This document shows positions 34,119-42,358 of a stretch of 43,655 nt of DNA, in pieces (position 1 is the first letter of the stretch; every line of letters begins with the position of its first letter). A program made the position numbers and the translations under genes. The notes under the pieces were generated by a model. That model made no database searches and was not told where the DNA came from. It worked only from the letters and a program-made list of their open reading frames with translations. The stretch spans positions 45,637-89,291 of the forward strand of contig JAPYTP010000004.1 of the NCBI GenBank assembly GCA_029941885.1, in the 5' to 3' direction. Source of the DNA: Myxococcota bacterium (GTDB lineage: Bacteria; Myxococcota_A; UBA9160; UBA4427).

Positions 34119-34196
34119 GTGGGTCTCCTTGGGCGTTGTTCGAAAGAGTGATCAGACGGGACGTCCTGCCTGATTCTGGATCTAAACTCCCTGGCT

Positions 34197-34514
34197 CTAG
34201 CGTGGCGCCGGTCCGGGGCCGCAGGATTCGTCGTCGCGGCAGCAGTTCTCTCCCAGATAGCCGACGAGAGCGCCGATCACGGAGAAATCCGGTGCGTACC
34301 GAATGGAGCGCCCCTCTCGCTCGCTCGTCAGCAGACGCGCATTGCGGAGTTCTTTCAGATGGAAGGAGAGGGTCGCGGGGGAAATCGAAAGCTCGGCCGC
34401 GAGCTCCCCAGCCGGGAGCCCCCGTGACCCGGCCTGAACGAGCCGCCGGAACACATCGAGCCGGGTCTCCTGGGCGAGCGCAGCCAGTGCTGAGAGCACA
34501 TCTTGTTTTTCCAT
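34197..34514 (-). CDS. arsR: ArsR-family arsenic-responsive repressor
   Basis: A 105-residue winged-helix repressor. LAQETRLDVFRRLVQAG, GELAAELSISPATLSFHLKELRNARLL and EREGRSIRYAPDF are the ArsR fold and recognition helix. There is no CVC motif in the helix; instead the C-terminus has NCCRDDESC with Cys91, Cys92 and Cys98. The same 0/+1/+7 spacing occurs in the Acidithiobacillus ferrooxidans-type ArsR, which binds As(III) through three C-terminal cysteines. I use the ATG at 34514; the long upstream frame is antisense to the amidohydrolase. It should repress itself and arsI. Confidence 0.9.
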   Translation of the reverse strand: MEKQDVLSALAALAQETRLDVFRRLVQAGSRGLPAGELAAELSISPATLSFHLKELRNARLLTSEREGRSIRYAPDFSVIGALVGYLGENCCRDDESCGPGPAPR

Positions 34515-34547
34515 ACTTATATAATTATCTAAATATTTAATTAAACG
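34515..34547 (-). promoter_or_regulatory. AT-rich arsR promoter/operator
   Basis: Upstream of arsR is an almost GC-free stretch of about 30 bases in an otherwise GC-rich window. It contains the 10-base palindrome TAAATATTTA (34530-34539) and TAATTA repeats. ArsR repressors bind imperfect dyads overlapping their own promoter, so this is the likely autoregulatory site. Exact -35/-10 boxes are ambiguous because the whole stretch is AT-rich. Confidence 0.5.
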
Positions 34548-34638
34548 CAACCCAGCGGATGCCATTTTCGGCAAAAAGCGAATTTCCCGGATCACGATCA
34601 CCGCGTAATCTCGGGAGACCCCACCGGAGGCCCACGCC

Positions 34639-35754
34639 ATGTCCGATCCCAAAGACCCGAACGCGCTTCGCATCGTCTCGGCCGACAGCCACGTTCTCGA
34701 GCCCCATGATCTCTGGACGAAACGTCTGGCCGGATCGCCCTTTGCCGATCGGGCTCCCAGGATGAGCGGCGATGCGGAGGAGGGGTACGTGTTCGAGATC
34801 GATGGCCTCCCACCGTTCCCCGTCGGACTCGCGGGCGCTGCCGGCCGGCCCTCTGAGACACTCGGCCCCGCCGGCGAGATCCGCGAGGGAGGCTGGGACA
34901 CCCGGGCTCGACTCCTCGACATGGACACGGACGGGATCCTCGCCGAAGTCCTCTACCCCTCGGTCGGTATGAGCGTTGCCCAGTCGAAGGACCGCGAATA
35001 TCAGCTCGCCTGTATCCGGGCCTATAACGATTGGGTCGCCGAATTCTGCGATGGCAGTGGGGGACGCCTCGTTGGCCTCGCCCTGATTCCAGCCCTCGAC
35101 ACGGAATCGTCCGTGGCCGAGATCGGCCGCACCTATGAGCTCGGATTGCGCGGCGCGATGATCCCCGCGGTTCCTTCGGAAGGACATTATGGCGACGAGC
35201 GCTTCACTCCTTTTTGGGCGGCCTTCGAGGAACGCGACTGGCCGGTCTCGTTTCATGTCCTGACCGGCGGTGGCTCCGGAGATCCAACACTCGGATCCGG
35301 GATCCCTCTCGTCGGGATCATGAACCCGATCCACCACATGCATTCGACGCTCGGCGTGATGATCTTCTGCGGCACATTCGATCGGCACCCGAACCTGAAG
35401 GTCGTCTCTGCCGAACACGACGCCGGTTGGGTCGCGCATTTCGGCTATCGCCTCGATCAGATGTTCGATCGTCATCACAACTGGCTCGCGAGCGGAGTCT
35501 CTCTGGATCTCCAGCCCTCGGAGTACCTCCGGAGGAACGTCTGGTACACGTTCCAGAAAGATCCGATCGCGGTCGAGACACGCGGCCGCGTCGGGGTCGA
35601 CCGACTGCTCTGGGCCAGCGACTACCCGCATTCCGACTCGACCTGGCCGCACTCCCGCGATGTCATCGCGGCCGACTTCAAGGGCGTTCCCCAAGATGAA
35701 TTGCGGGCCATCGTAGGCGGAAATGCTTCTGCGTTGTATGGCGTCGAGATCTAG
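34639..35754 (+). CDS. Amidohydrolase family protein (amidohydrolase 2 / ACMSD-like)
   Basis: A 371-residue TIM-barrel metal-dependent hydrolase or decarboxylase-like protein. The N-terminal metal motif reads SADSHVLEP, a second His lies in VSFHVLTG, a third in SAEHDAGWVAHF, and the final Asp/His in LLWASDYPHSDSTWPHS, the usual PHSDSTWP-type ending of this subfamily. ALIPALDTESSVAEI and FWAAFEERDWPV are also family features. The reaction (hydrolysis or decarboxylation) and substrate are unknown. GGAGG precedes the ATG at 34639 by about nine bases. It is divergent from arsR, but relation to arsenic is not implied. Confidence 0.85.
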   Translation: MSDPKDPNALRIVSADSHVLEPHDLWTKRLAGSPFADRAPRMSGDAEEGYVFEIDGLPPFPVGLAGAAGRPSETLGPAGEIREGGWDTRARLLDMDTDGILAEVLYPSVGMSVAQSKDREYQLACIRAYNDWVAEFCDGSGGRLVGLALIPALDTESSVAEIGRTYELGLRGAMIPAVPSEGHYGDERFTPFWAAFEERDWPVSFHVLTGGGSGDPTLGSGIPLVGIMNPIHHMHSTLGVMIFCGTFDRHPNLKVVSAEHDAGWVAHFGYRLDQMFDRHHNWLASGVSLDLQPSEYLRRNVWYTFQKDPIAVETRGRVGVDRLLWASDYPHSDSTWPHSRDVIAADFKGVPQDELRAIVGGNASALYGVEI

Positions 35755-35826
35755 CGGGAACGGACCCGCAGTCATCCCGAGGGCTTCGATCGATCTCCCC
35801 AGAAACTCGCGAATCGATTCATGCGC

Positions 35827-37842
35827 CTAGAAGAGGTCGCCTTGCTCGCCGGACGGCCCCTTCGAGCGGGCTCCGCCGGCTTTCGCACCGGCGGTCTTCG
35901 CCGACTTCCCGCCGGATCCCCTCGAGTTTCTTCCTTCCGCCGGAATCAACTTCACCTTGCCCACCGGCTTGGGGGCCATCCGCGCGCCGCGTGCCGAAGG
36001 ACTCGTCAATTCGAGGCTTCCGAGATCGAAATCAGCTTCCTTCAATCGCTGACGTTTCGCGGGAACGAAATCCATGTGGACCGTCCCCATCTCACTGGAT
36101 GGCAACAGGAGATCGACTCGTCCGCCTTTTTCTTTGATCAGCCGATACTCGCGATTTCGGATGAACTTTTCGATCTTGATCTTCTTCGCGAAGGCCATCT
36201 TCTTGTTGTCGCGATAGACGACGGTGAACTCGACACCCTTCTCGGGATCGAAGAGATCCGCATAGATCATGGGACCCGTGAAGAGGACCTTCTCCGGCGC
36301 GTTCATGATCCGGAATGTGCCGTCCTTGGCGATTCCCAGTACATGCTCGAACTCGGACACGTTCAGCTTGAATTGGTCCCCGCGTACCTCGGCCCCGAAG
36401 AAACTCGACTTCTTGTCATACGACAGACGCAGATTCTGACGGGCGACCGCACGCTTATCGACAGCCTTGATCTCCGTGATCTTGGTCCGCCGCGGAAATT
36501 GCGCAGCATATTTCTCGATCATGGCCCCGAGATAGTCGACGGTCGTCTTCACCATGTTCTTGAGCTTCCGCTCGATGGCCTTGATCTTCTTGTCGATCTC
36601 CACGATCTCTTTTCGGTTTCGCTCGATGTCGTACGCCGAGATCCGGCGAATCCGGACTTCGAGCAACCGCGCTACGTCCTCCTCGACCATTGGCCGGACG
36701 AATTGCCGCTTATGCTTCTTCATGCCGTCCCAGACGGCCTTGCGAACGGCATCCGACGACTTCTTGTTTTCGATGTCCTTGTAGACCCGCTTCTCGACGA
36801 AGATCTGCTCCAGCGTCAGCCAATGTTTACGATCGATCAGTTGCTCGCGATCGTATTCGAGTTCGCGTTTCAGCTGCTCCTTCAGACCTGCGGTCAGCTC
36901 CTTCGCGATCTCCGTGACTGTCAGCTGAACCGGTCTGCGATTGTCGATCACGTTGAGATTCGACGAGACGGAGACCGAGCAATCCGTGTAGGCGTAGAGC
37001 TGCGGGATGACCTCCTTCGCGTCGGAACCGCGCGCGATGGAGAGTTCGATCTCGACCTTGTCAGTCGTGAAGTCGTCGATCGAGGAGATCTTCACACGCC
37101 CCTTCTGGACCGCGGATTCGATCGAGGCAATCAGGCCCTCCGTCGTCGTGCCGAAGGGGATCTCCCGGATCACGACGGTCTTGCGATCCCGCGACTCGAT
37201 CTTCGCCCGGAGGTCGATCTTCCCCGCCCCATCGTCATAGGCGGACACGTCCATCAAACCGCCCTGCTGAAAATCCGGATAGAGAGCGAATTTCTTCTTC
37301 TTGAGAATCGCGATCTGCGCCTTCCAGATCTCAGGCAGGTTATGCGGCAGGATCTTGGTCGCCATTCCGACCGCGATCCCCTCGGCGCCGGTCATCAAAA
37401 CGACCGGAAGCTTCGTCGGCAATACGACGGGCTCTTCGTTCCGACCGTCGTAGGAGGAAACCATCTCCGTGAGCGCGGGATGGAACATCGTCTCGAGCGC
37501 GAGCTCGGTCAAACGGCATTCGATATATCGCGGTGCGGCGGACGAGTGACCCGTCAGAAGGTTGCCGAAGTTGCCCTGCCGCTCGATGAAATAGTCCTTG
37601 TTCGCCAGCACGACGAGGGCGTCACCGATCGACGCGTCGCCATGCGGATGGAGCTTCATCGTGTCGCCGATGACGTTGGCGACTTTATGGAAGCGTCCGT
37701 CGTTCATCTTGAACAGCGTGTGCATGATTCGCCGCTGCACGGGCTTCAAGCCGTCCCGGAGCTCCGGGATCGCACGGTCCAGAATGAAATAGCTCGCATA
37801 CTCGACGAAGTGTTCCTTCATCAAGGATTCGAGTTGACTCAT
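35827..37842 (-). CDS. parC: DNA topoisomerase IV subunit A (ParC)
   Basis: A 671-residue type IIA topoisomerase breakage-reunion subunit that unlinks replicated chromosomes with ParE. The N-terminus has YFILDRAIPELRDGLKPVQRR, the quinolone-region HPHGDASIGDAL, and the catalytic Tyr106 in SSAAPRYIECRL. The shortened C-terminal domain retains part of the GyrA/ParC propeller and ends in a Lys/Gly/Ser-rich tail (GEQGDLF at the very end). The short size and sequence resemble the ParC type seen outside Gammaproteobacteria. I use the ATG at 37842 with GGAGAA upstream; the longer frame overlaps parE. It lies 49 bases after parE on the same strand. Confidence 0.93.
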   Translation of the reverse strand: MSQLESLMKEHFVEYASYFILDRAIPELRDGLKPVQRRIMHTLFKMNDGRFHKVANVIGDTMKLHPHGDASIGDALVVLANKDYFIERQGNFGNLLTGHSSAAPRYIECRLTELALETMFHPALTEMVSSYDGRNEEPVVLPTKLPVVLMTGAEGIAVGMATKILPHNLPEIWKAQIAILKKKKFALYPDFQQGGLMDVSAYDDGAGKIDLRAKIESRDRKTVVIREIPFGTTTEGLIASIESAVQKGRVKISSIDDFTTDKVEIELSIARGSDAKEVIPQLYAYTDCSVSVSSNLNVIDNRRPVQLTVTEIAKELTAGLKEQLKRELEYDREQLIDRKHWLTLEQIFVEKRVYKDIENKKSSDAVRKAVWDGMKKHKRQFVRPMVEEDVARLLEVRIRRISAYDIERNRKEIVEIDKKIKAIERKLKNMVKTTVDYLGAMIEKYAAQFPRRTKITEIKAVDKRAVARQNLRLSYDKKSSFFGAEVRGDQFKLNVSEFEHVLGIAKDGTFRIMNAPEKVLFTGPMIYADLFDPEKGVEFTVVYRDNKKMAFAKKIKIEKFIRNREYRLIKEKGGRVDLLLPSSEMGTVHMDFVPAKRQRLKEADFDLGSLELTSPSARGARMAPKPVGKVKLIPAEGRNSRGSGGKSAKTAGAKAGGARSKGPSGEQGDLF

Positions 37843-37891
37843 CGAAGTTCTCCGCTCGTAGCGTTGGGTGGTTCGATCGGGGGACAGCTGG

Positions 37892-39751
37892 TCAGAGGAC
37901 ATCCGTTGCGAGGTTCGCGACGATGAAGTCCTTGCGTGCGGGCGTATTCTTGCCCATGAAGAAATCGAGGCTCTTCTCGACCTCCCCCATCGACCCGACG
38001 CTCACCTGCACGAGGCGAATTCCCTCGCCGATGAACTGTCCGAATTCCTTCGGACTGATTTCGCCGAGCCCCTTGAAGCGCGTCACCTCGGGTCCCTTGA
38101 TGTCCCTGAGCGCCTCGTCTCGCTCCTCGTTCGAGTAGCAATAGCGCGTATCGTTCTTGTTTCGGACGCGAAAGAGCGGTGTCTCTAGAATGTAGACATG
38201 GCCCTTGAGGACCAGGTCCTCGAAATAGCGAAGGAAGAAGGTGAGGAGCAGATTGCGGATATGCATCCCGTCGACGTCCGCGTCCGTCGCGATCACGACG
38301 CGGTTGTAGCGAAGACCGTCCATGCTGTCCTCGATCCCGAGGGCGCGCATGATGTTATAGAGCTCCTCGTTCTTGTAGATCGCGTCGCGTTTGAGTCCAT
38401 GACAGTTGAGAGGCTTCCCCTTGAGCGAGTAGATCGCCTGGGTGTACACGTCGCGGGTGGGAACCATCACGCCAGCCGCCGAGTCGCCCTCGGTCAGGAA
38501 GAGGGTCGTGTCCTCTCGGCGCTTTGCTTTCGGATCGTCGTAGTGGAACTTGCAATCGGTCAGCTTCGGAATGCGGATCGCAACCTTCTTGGCGCGCTCC
38601 CGAGCGTCTTTCTTGATTGCCGAAAGCTCCTTTCGGATCTTCTCGTTGAGCGCGACCTTCTCGAGAAGCACCTTCGCCTCGCTCTTGTTCCCATGGAGCC
38701 AACGAAAGACCTGGTCTTTCACCGACGGCACGAGCCAACTCCGGACGTCGGCGGACCCGAGCTTGTTCTTCGTCTGGCTCTCGAAAACCGGATCCTGCAG
38801 CTTCACCGCAATCGCCGCCACGATCCCGTCGCGAACGTCCTCACCCGCGTAACTCTTCTTGGCGTATTCGTTTACGCCCTTGAGGAGACCCTCTCGAAAA
38901 GCGCTCTGATGGCTCCCTCCGTCGTTCGTAAACTGGCCGTTCACGAAGGAGAAGTAGGATTCGCCGTAGGCGTTTCCGTGCGTAAAGGCCATTTCGAAAC
39001 GATCACCTTCGGCGTGAGCGATTTCGTAGAGCGGCTGCGCTTCACCAAATTCGTCGAGGAGCAGATCCTTGAGGCCATTTTTCGACTGAAAGATTTCCTT
39101 CTTTCGACCGCGAGGGCTGTAGGCGAGCTTGAGGCCGCTGTTCAGGTAGGCGTAGTAGCGGAGGCGATGTTCGATAAAGCCTTCTTGAAAATCGAATGAA
39201 CCGAAGATCTCTTCATCGGGGGTAAAGCGAATGAAGGTTCCGTTCGCTTCGTTCGACTTGCCACCCTTCTCGCTCTTCAGCTTGCCGCGAACGAAGCTGG
39301 CCTGCTTGAACTTGCCGTCTCGGACGCTGCGGACTTCGAATTCGGAGGAAAGTGCATTGACGGCTTTCGTTCCGACTCCGTTCAGACCCACTGAGAATTG
39401 GAAAACGTCGTCGTTGTACTTGCCGCCGGTATTGATCTGGCTGACGCAGTCGATGACCTTGCCGAGCGGAATCCCACGACCGTAGTCGCGTACTTCGATG
39501 GTCCTCTCGTCACGCGAGATCTCGATCCTCTTGCCCTCGCCCATGATGAATTCGTCGACCGAGTTGTCGACCACCTCCTTGAGCATCACGTACATGCCAT
39601 CGACCGGCGTCGATCCGTCGCCCAGCCGACCGATATACATGCCGGTCCGCAGGCGGATGTGCTCGAGCGCGTCGAGGGTCTGGATCGCCTTCTCGTCGTA
39701 GGCGACGTTCTTCTTCTTCGTGGCGGCGACTTTTTTCGCCTTGGCTGCCAT
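37892..39751 (-). CDS. parE: DNA topoisomerase IV subunit B (ParE)
   Basis: A 619-residue GHKL ATPase subunit of topoisomerase IV. After a Lys-rich N-terminus come RTGMYIGRLGD, the ATP-site EVVDNSVDEF, DYGRGIPLG and GLNGVGTKAVNALS, then the transducer domain with its QTKNKLGS switch lysine. The TOPRIM domain has LTEGDSAAG and IATDADVDGMHIRNLLLTFF, and the end has RFKGLGEISP. These are the GyrB/ParE landmarks; assignment to ParE rests on its length and pairing with the adjacent parC. It begins the parE-parC operon, with GAGGGAAA upstream. Confidence 0.94.
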   Translation of the reverse strand: MAAKAKKVAATKKKNVAYDEKAIQTLDALEHIRLRTGMYIGRLGDGSTPVDGMYVMLKEVVDNSVDEFIMGEGKRIEISRDERTIEVRDYGRGIPLGKVIDCVSQINTGGKYNDDVFQFSVGLNGVGTKAVNALSSEFEVRSVRDGKFKQASFVRGKLKSEKGGKSNEANGTFIRFTPDEEIFGSFDFQEGFIEHRLRYYAYLNSGLKLAYSPRGRKKEIFQSKNGLKDLLLDEFGEAQPLYEIAHAEGDRFEMAFTHGNAYGESYFSFVNGQFTNDGGSHQSAFREGLLKGVNEYAKKSYAGEDVRDGIVAAIAVKLQDPVFESQTKNKLGSADVRSWLVPSVKDQVFRWLHGNKSEAKVLLEKVALNEKIRKELSAIKKDARERAKKVAIRIPKLTDCKFHYDDPKAKRREDTTLFLTEGDSAAGVMVPTRDVYTQAIYSLKGKPLNCHGLKRDAIYKNEELYNIMRALGIEDSMDGLRYNRVVIATDADVDGMHIRNLLLTFFLRYFEDLVLKGHVYILETPLFRVRNKNDTRYCYSNEERDEALRDIKGPEVTRFKGLGEISPKEFGQFIGEGIRLVQVSVGSMGEVEKSLDFFMGKNTPARKDFIVANLATDVL

Positions 39752-40219
39752 TGGGTCTCAGTTTCCCTCGTCTGTTCCGCGAGCGCCGTTTCTTGCGGTC
39801 GCCCAGAAGTTGGCCGAGTGGGCATCGGGGCTGGACACACGACTCGAGCGATCACTCTCAGGAATCTCGGTCCGGACTCTCATCCGATTGCCACCAGGCT
39901 GCGGATGTGGGAGCGGATCTCTGCTCTTCCAGGAGCGTTCTGTGGGGGGTGCGGCGTAGGGTGGGCCATTCGCCGCAATCGTCAAGCCGGTGAAATCCGG
40001 TCTCGACCTCTGCGCCGAGAGATGCAGAGGTCCCCGAGGGATCGAGTCGGACCTTCGCTTCCTCCCCTGCCGGAAGAGAACGAGCAGATTTCGCCACGAT
40101 GCGAACTCGGCGCACACAACTCGGCTCGGCGCGCGACTAAAGGCAGGAGATCGACGGGGGGATCGAGCGGACGCCGGGTCGGCTCTTCGTCCCCCTGCGA
40201 ACCACGCAAGAAGAATGAA
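39752..40219. other. Long intergenic region upstream of parE
   Basis: About 470 bases between parE (minus) and a small plus-strand gene. Several open frames cross it on both strands, but their codon use and composition read as noise, and no family, clear promoter boxes or hairpin terminators were recognised. It should contain the parE promoter. Nothing else is seen. Confidence 0.4.
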
Positions 40220-40381
40220 ATGCTGAAGTCCTATCGCGTCCACCTGATCCGAATCGACCGACCGGAGAGCCAGGTCATCACGGTCCGCAGCCCGAACGAG
40301 ACGGCGGCCCGAACCCACGTGCTCGCCCGGATCGGCCATGACTGGCGGATCGCCAGCACCACGCTCCTGGAGCTCCCCTAG
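40220..40381 (+). CDS. Small hypothetical protein (53 residues)
   Basis: A 53-residue frame beginning MLKSYRVHLIRIDRPESQ and ending in TTLLELP. It has alternating hydrophobic/polar residues suggestive of a small alpha/beta fold (VITVRSPNETAARTHVLARIGHDWRIAS). Codon third positions are strongly GC-biased, as in the surrounding real genes. The upstream AAGAAG is a weak ribosome binding site. The in-frame extension upstream is long but does not look like protein. Function unknown. Confidence 0.55.
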   Translation: MLKSYRVHLIRIDRPESQVITVRSPNETAARTHVLARIGHDWRIASTTLLELP

Positions 40382-40551
40382 ACCCAAGCCCTGCCGGCGG
40401 GGAGAGATTCGCCCCATCGTCCTCCCCTTCACCTGACCTAGGATCGACCTACACCGCGATGATTGTGGGTAGAGTCGGGCCTCGACGCGTTCGACGGGAG
40501 ATTCGGCCCCTTCCCTCGCTGATCTTCCCCTCGAAGCAGGGAGGACCCGAC

Positions 40552-40780
40552 GTGCCCCACCCCCTCCAACCCGCGCACCCCACCGCGGCCGGTCTCGACC
40601 AGGCCGGGCTCGGACTCGCTCGCGCGGGCGGCTGGTTCTCAGGCACCGCCCGCATCGCGATCGCCCGAGAGACCCGAAGGGCGTGTGACTACAGCCTCTG
40701 TGCTGATCGCAAGGTCGCGCTCTCCCAGCCGCTGTGGTCGCTCCCTTCGCCCGAACCCGGTAATCCCCGCTCGGCTGCCC
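40552..40780 (+). pseudogene. Out-of-frame N-terminal remnant of an AhpD-like protein
   Basis: A GTG at 40552 with a strong GGGAGGA six bases upstream opens a frame reading ARAGGWFSGTARIAIARETR and then RACDYSLCADRKVALS. I recognise this as the N-terminal part of AhpD/carboxymuconolactone-decarboxylase-related proteins (CxxxxC then K-x-ALSP). After KVALS the frame diverges. Adding one C in the CCC run at about 40728 would restore LSPAAV, but that frame then hits TAA, and the downstream selenoprotein frame is the third one. So at least one frameshift and probably an internal deletion separate this fragment from the UGA-containing gene at 40781. Alternatively there is an assembly error. Confidence 0.5.
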
Positions 40781-41461
40781 GTGCGAGGAACCAACCTCGA
40801 ATGCGGCTGGGTCCCCAGGGTCGACCCGGACGCCGCGGAGGGCATCACGAAAATGATGGACGAGTCGGTCCAGGCTGCCGCCGGCTTCGTATTCAACGTG
40901 GCTCGGGCACTCACCTCGGTCCCCGAAGCCCTGCGCGACTTCTTTGCCGCCTTTTTTCCAAACTATTCGACCCACGGACCCGTCGCACCCGGTGGCCTCA
41001 GTCGCACACAGGTCGAACGGCTCGCCTGGTCGACCTCGTCCTACAACGACTGTTTCTACTGAACGATCTCCCACGCGGGGCTACTCCGTGCGAGCAGCGT
41101 CGAAGAAGGTCAGGATGTGGACGTGCGCATGGCGACCGGTCGAGCCACCAGCGAAGACGGTGGAATCGCACACGGTGGATTGCTGCGTCGTTACACTGAA
41201 GCGATTCTCGATCGTGAGCAAGATGTCGGAGCCGCCCGAGATTCCCTCATCGAAGCGATGGGTGAGGCCGCGGCGATCCAGGCGGCTTCGATCGTCGCGA
41301 GCTTCGATGGAATCAACCGCGTGGCGGACGCGACGGGAATTCGGCTCGACGAGGAATCTGCACGATCCGGGGCGAACGAACTCATCACGGAACTCGAACT
41401 CGAGGAGCTCGGGGCCGCGCGATCCTCAGATCGCGAGGTCGGTCAGCCGAAGGCATCGTAA
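40781..41461 (+). CDS. AhpD-like selenoprotein with CxxU motif, Sec by in-frame UGA
   Basis: A 226-residue frame interrupted only by a TGA at 41060-41062. Before it the protein reads GWVPRVDP, QAAAGFVFNVARAL, FFAAFFPNYSTHG and GLSRTQVERL; at the TGA it reads SYNDCFY-U-TISHAGLL (Cys91, Sec94, His98). AhpD-like peroxidases and CMD-family proteins have CxxCxxxH there, so UGA replaces the second catalytic cysteine exactly. Afterwards it continues YTEAILDRE, ASIVASFDGINRVADATGI to TAA at 41459. AhpD-like selenoproteins with CxxU are a known class in Sec-decoding bacteria. The start (GTG 40781) is uncertain and has no clear ribosome binding site; the upstream remnant may belong to the same original gene. 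A nonsense mutation in a decaying gene is the main alternative. Confidence 0.8.
41072..41092 (+). promoter_or_regulatory. Candidate bacterial SECIS hairpin of the AhpD-like gene
   Basis: Downstream of the UGA, 41074-41080 pairs with 41084-41090 (C-G, G-U, C-G, G-C, G-C, G-U, G-C) around CUA, or with the top pair open a GCUAC loop. The loop G at 41080 is the 18th base after the UGA. A further C-G pair (41072/41092) lies beyond an A-C mismatch. Position and a loop-starting G fit bacterial SECIS elements. Folded by eye. Confidence 0.55.
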
Positions 41462-42133
41462 CTAGTGGATCCGCCGCTTCTGCTCGACCCAACTTCCGCG
41501 AGGCGCCGAGAAGACCAGGATCCGCCGATCGGTGCGTAGGGTGACCAGCGTGTCCTGGGCCGTCACCGATTCGAGTACCTCACGTACACTGAAATCTTCG
41601 CTGACGAAGTATCGGAGCGTGGGCGCAATGCCGAGAGCTCGCCGATTCGTCGTGACGACTGCGGCGGCCGAGCCCGCGCGAAGTGCCGAGGCAGCCTCGT
41701 TCGGGCCGAACGCCTCCTGGACCCATCCACCGGAACCAGTGAATGCCAGAGCGCGCCGATCGGTCACGACGAGTGCGATGCGATCTTCGACGAGTCCGCT
41801 TTCTGCTGGAGCCTCGTGGAGCCCCAGGCGCTGCTCGAGCCAGGAAGTTCCCGGCGCCACTCCGAGTACCCGGCGGTCCGTCAGAACGACACCGACCCGT
41901 CCGCGAGTTCGCTCGAAGAGCACCGTCTCCGCCACCTCGAGCCGAATCCTCGAGCGTCGCCCGGTCAGCGCATCGAACGCATAGAGCTCCCGACCGTCGC
42001 GCTCAATTGCAATCACATCGTTCCGCTCGATTTCGTCCGGGAGCAGCGGGACCTGGGCGTCCGCCGGGAGTGGCGGCCCGGACAACAGCAGCCCGCACGC
42101 GAGCAGGACTGTTCGAACAGGGGACCGAAGCAT
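41462..42133 (-). CDS. Exported protein with four short beta-repeat units
   Basis: A 223-residue protein with a signal peptide (MLRSPVRTVLLACGLLLSGP, then PADAQ). The body has a recurring unit of about 40-45 residues: RVGVVLTDRRVLGVAP, RIALVVTDRRALAFTG, AAAVVTTNRRALGIAP and TLVTLRTDRRILVFSA, separated by W-x-(E/Q)-type linkers (SWLEQRLG, GWVQEAFG, SWVEQKRR). The pattern suggests a small beta-propeller-like or beta-sheet repeat domain in the periplasm. I start at the ATG at 42133, which precedes the signal; a longer frame exists upstream. Its stop abuts the stop of the convergent selenoprotein gene with no gap. No named family is recognised. Confidence 0.72.
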   Translation of the reverse strand: MLRSPVRTVLLACGLLLSGPPLPADAQVPLLPDEIERNDVIAIERDGRELYAFDALTGRRSRIRLEVAETVLFERTRGRVGVVLTDRRVLGVAPGTSWLEQRLGLHEAPAESGLVEDRIALVVTDRRALAFTGSGGWVQEAFGPNEAASALRAGSAAAVVTTNRRALGIAPTLRYFVSEDFSVREVLESVTAQDTLVTLRTDRRILVFSAPRGSWVEQKRRIH

Positions 42134-42358
42134 GAGAGGAAGTGCAGCCCCTTCGTGGCGGGATGGCAAGTGGCGGAGAACCGAATGTGGGTCGGTGATC
42201 ACGAAACCGGTGAACCTCGGGAGATCCGGGCGCTCTCTTCGCCGTCACCCTCCGGCGCGCCGCCCCAGGACCCCCCCCAGAGACGCCAAGGCGCCCAGAT
42301 GTCTCCTCACAGGGCGAGCGATTCCGAAGCACAGCCACCCGTGGTATCAACCCCGCCC

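Noticed and set aside
35821..37926. 701-codon plus-strand frame across the parC region
   Set aside because: It is the mirror of the parC reading frame; parC has all topoisomerase motifs, whereas this frame has none. Long antisense frames are common at high GC.
39758..41074. 438-codon minus-strand frame covering the gap upstream of parE and the AhpD-like gene
   Set aside because: It is Arg/Gly/Ser-rich shadow sequence that crosses the better-supported genes on the plus strand.
42271..42278. Run of eight C bases upstream of dusB as a phase-variation tract
   Set aside because: It lies outside any supported coding frame and a single homopolymer is not enough evidence.
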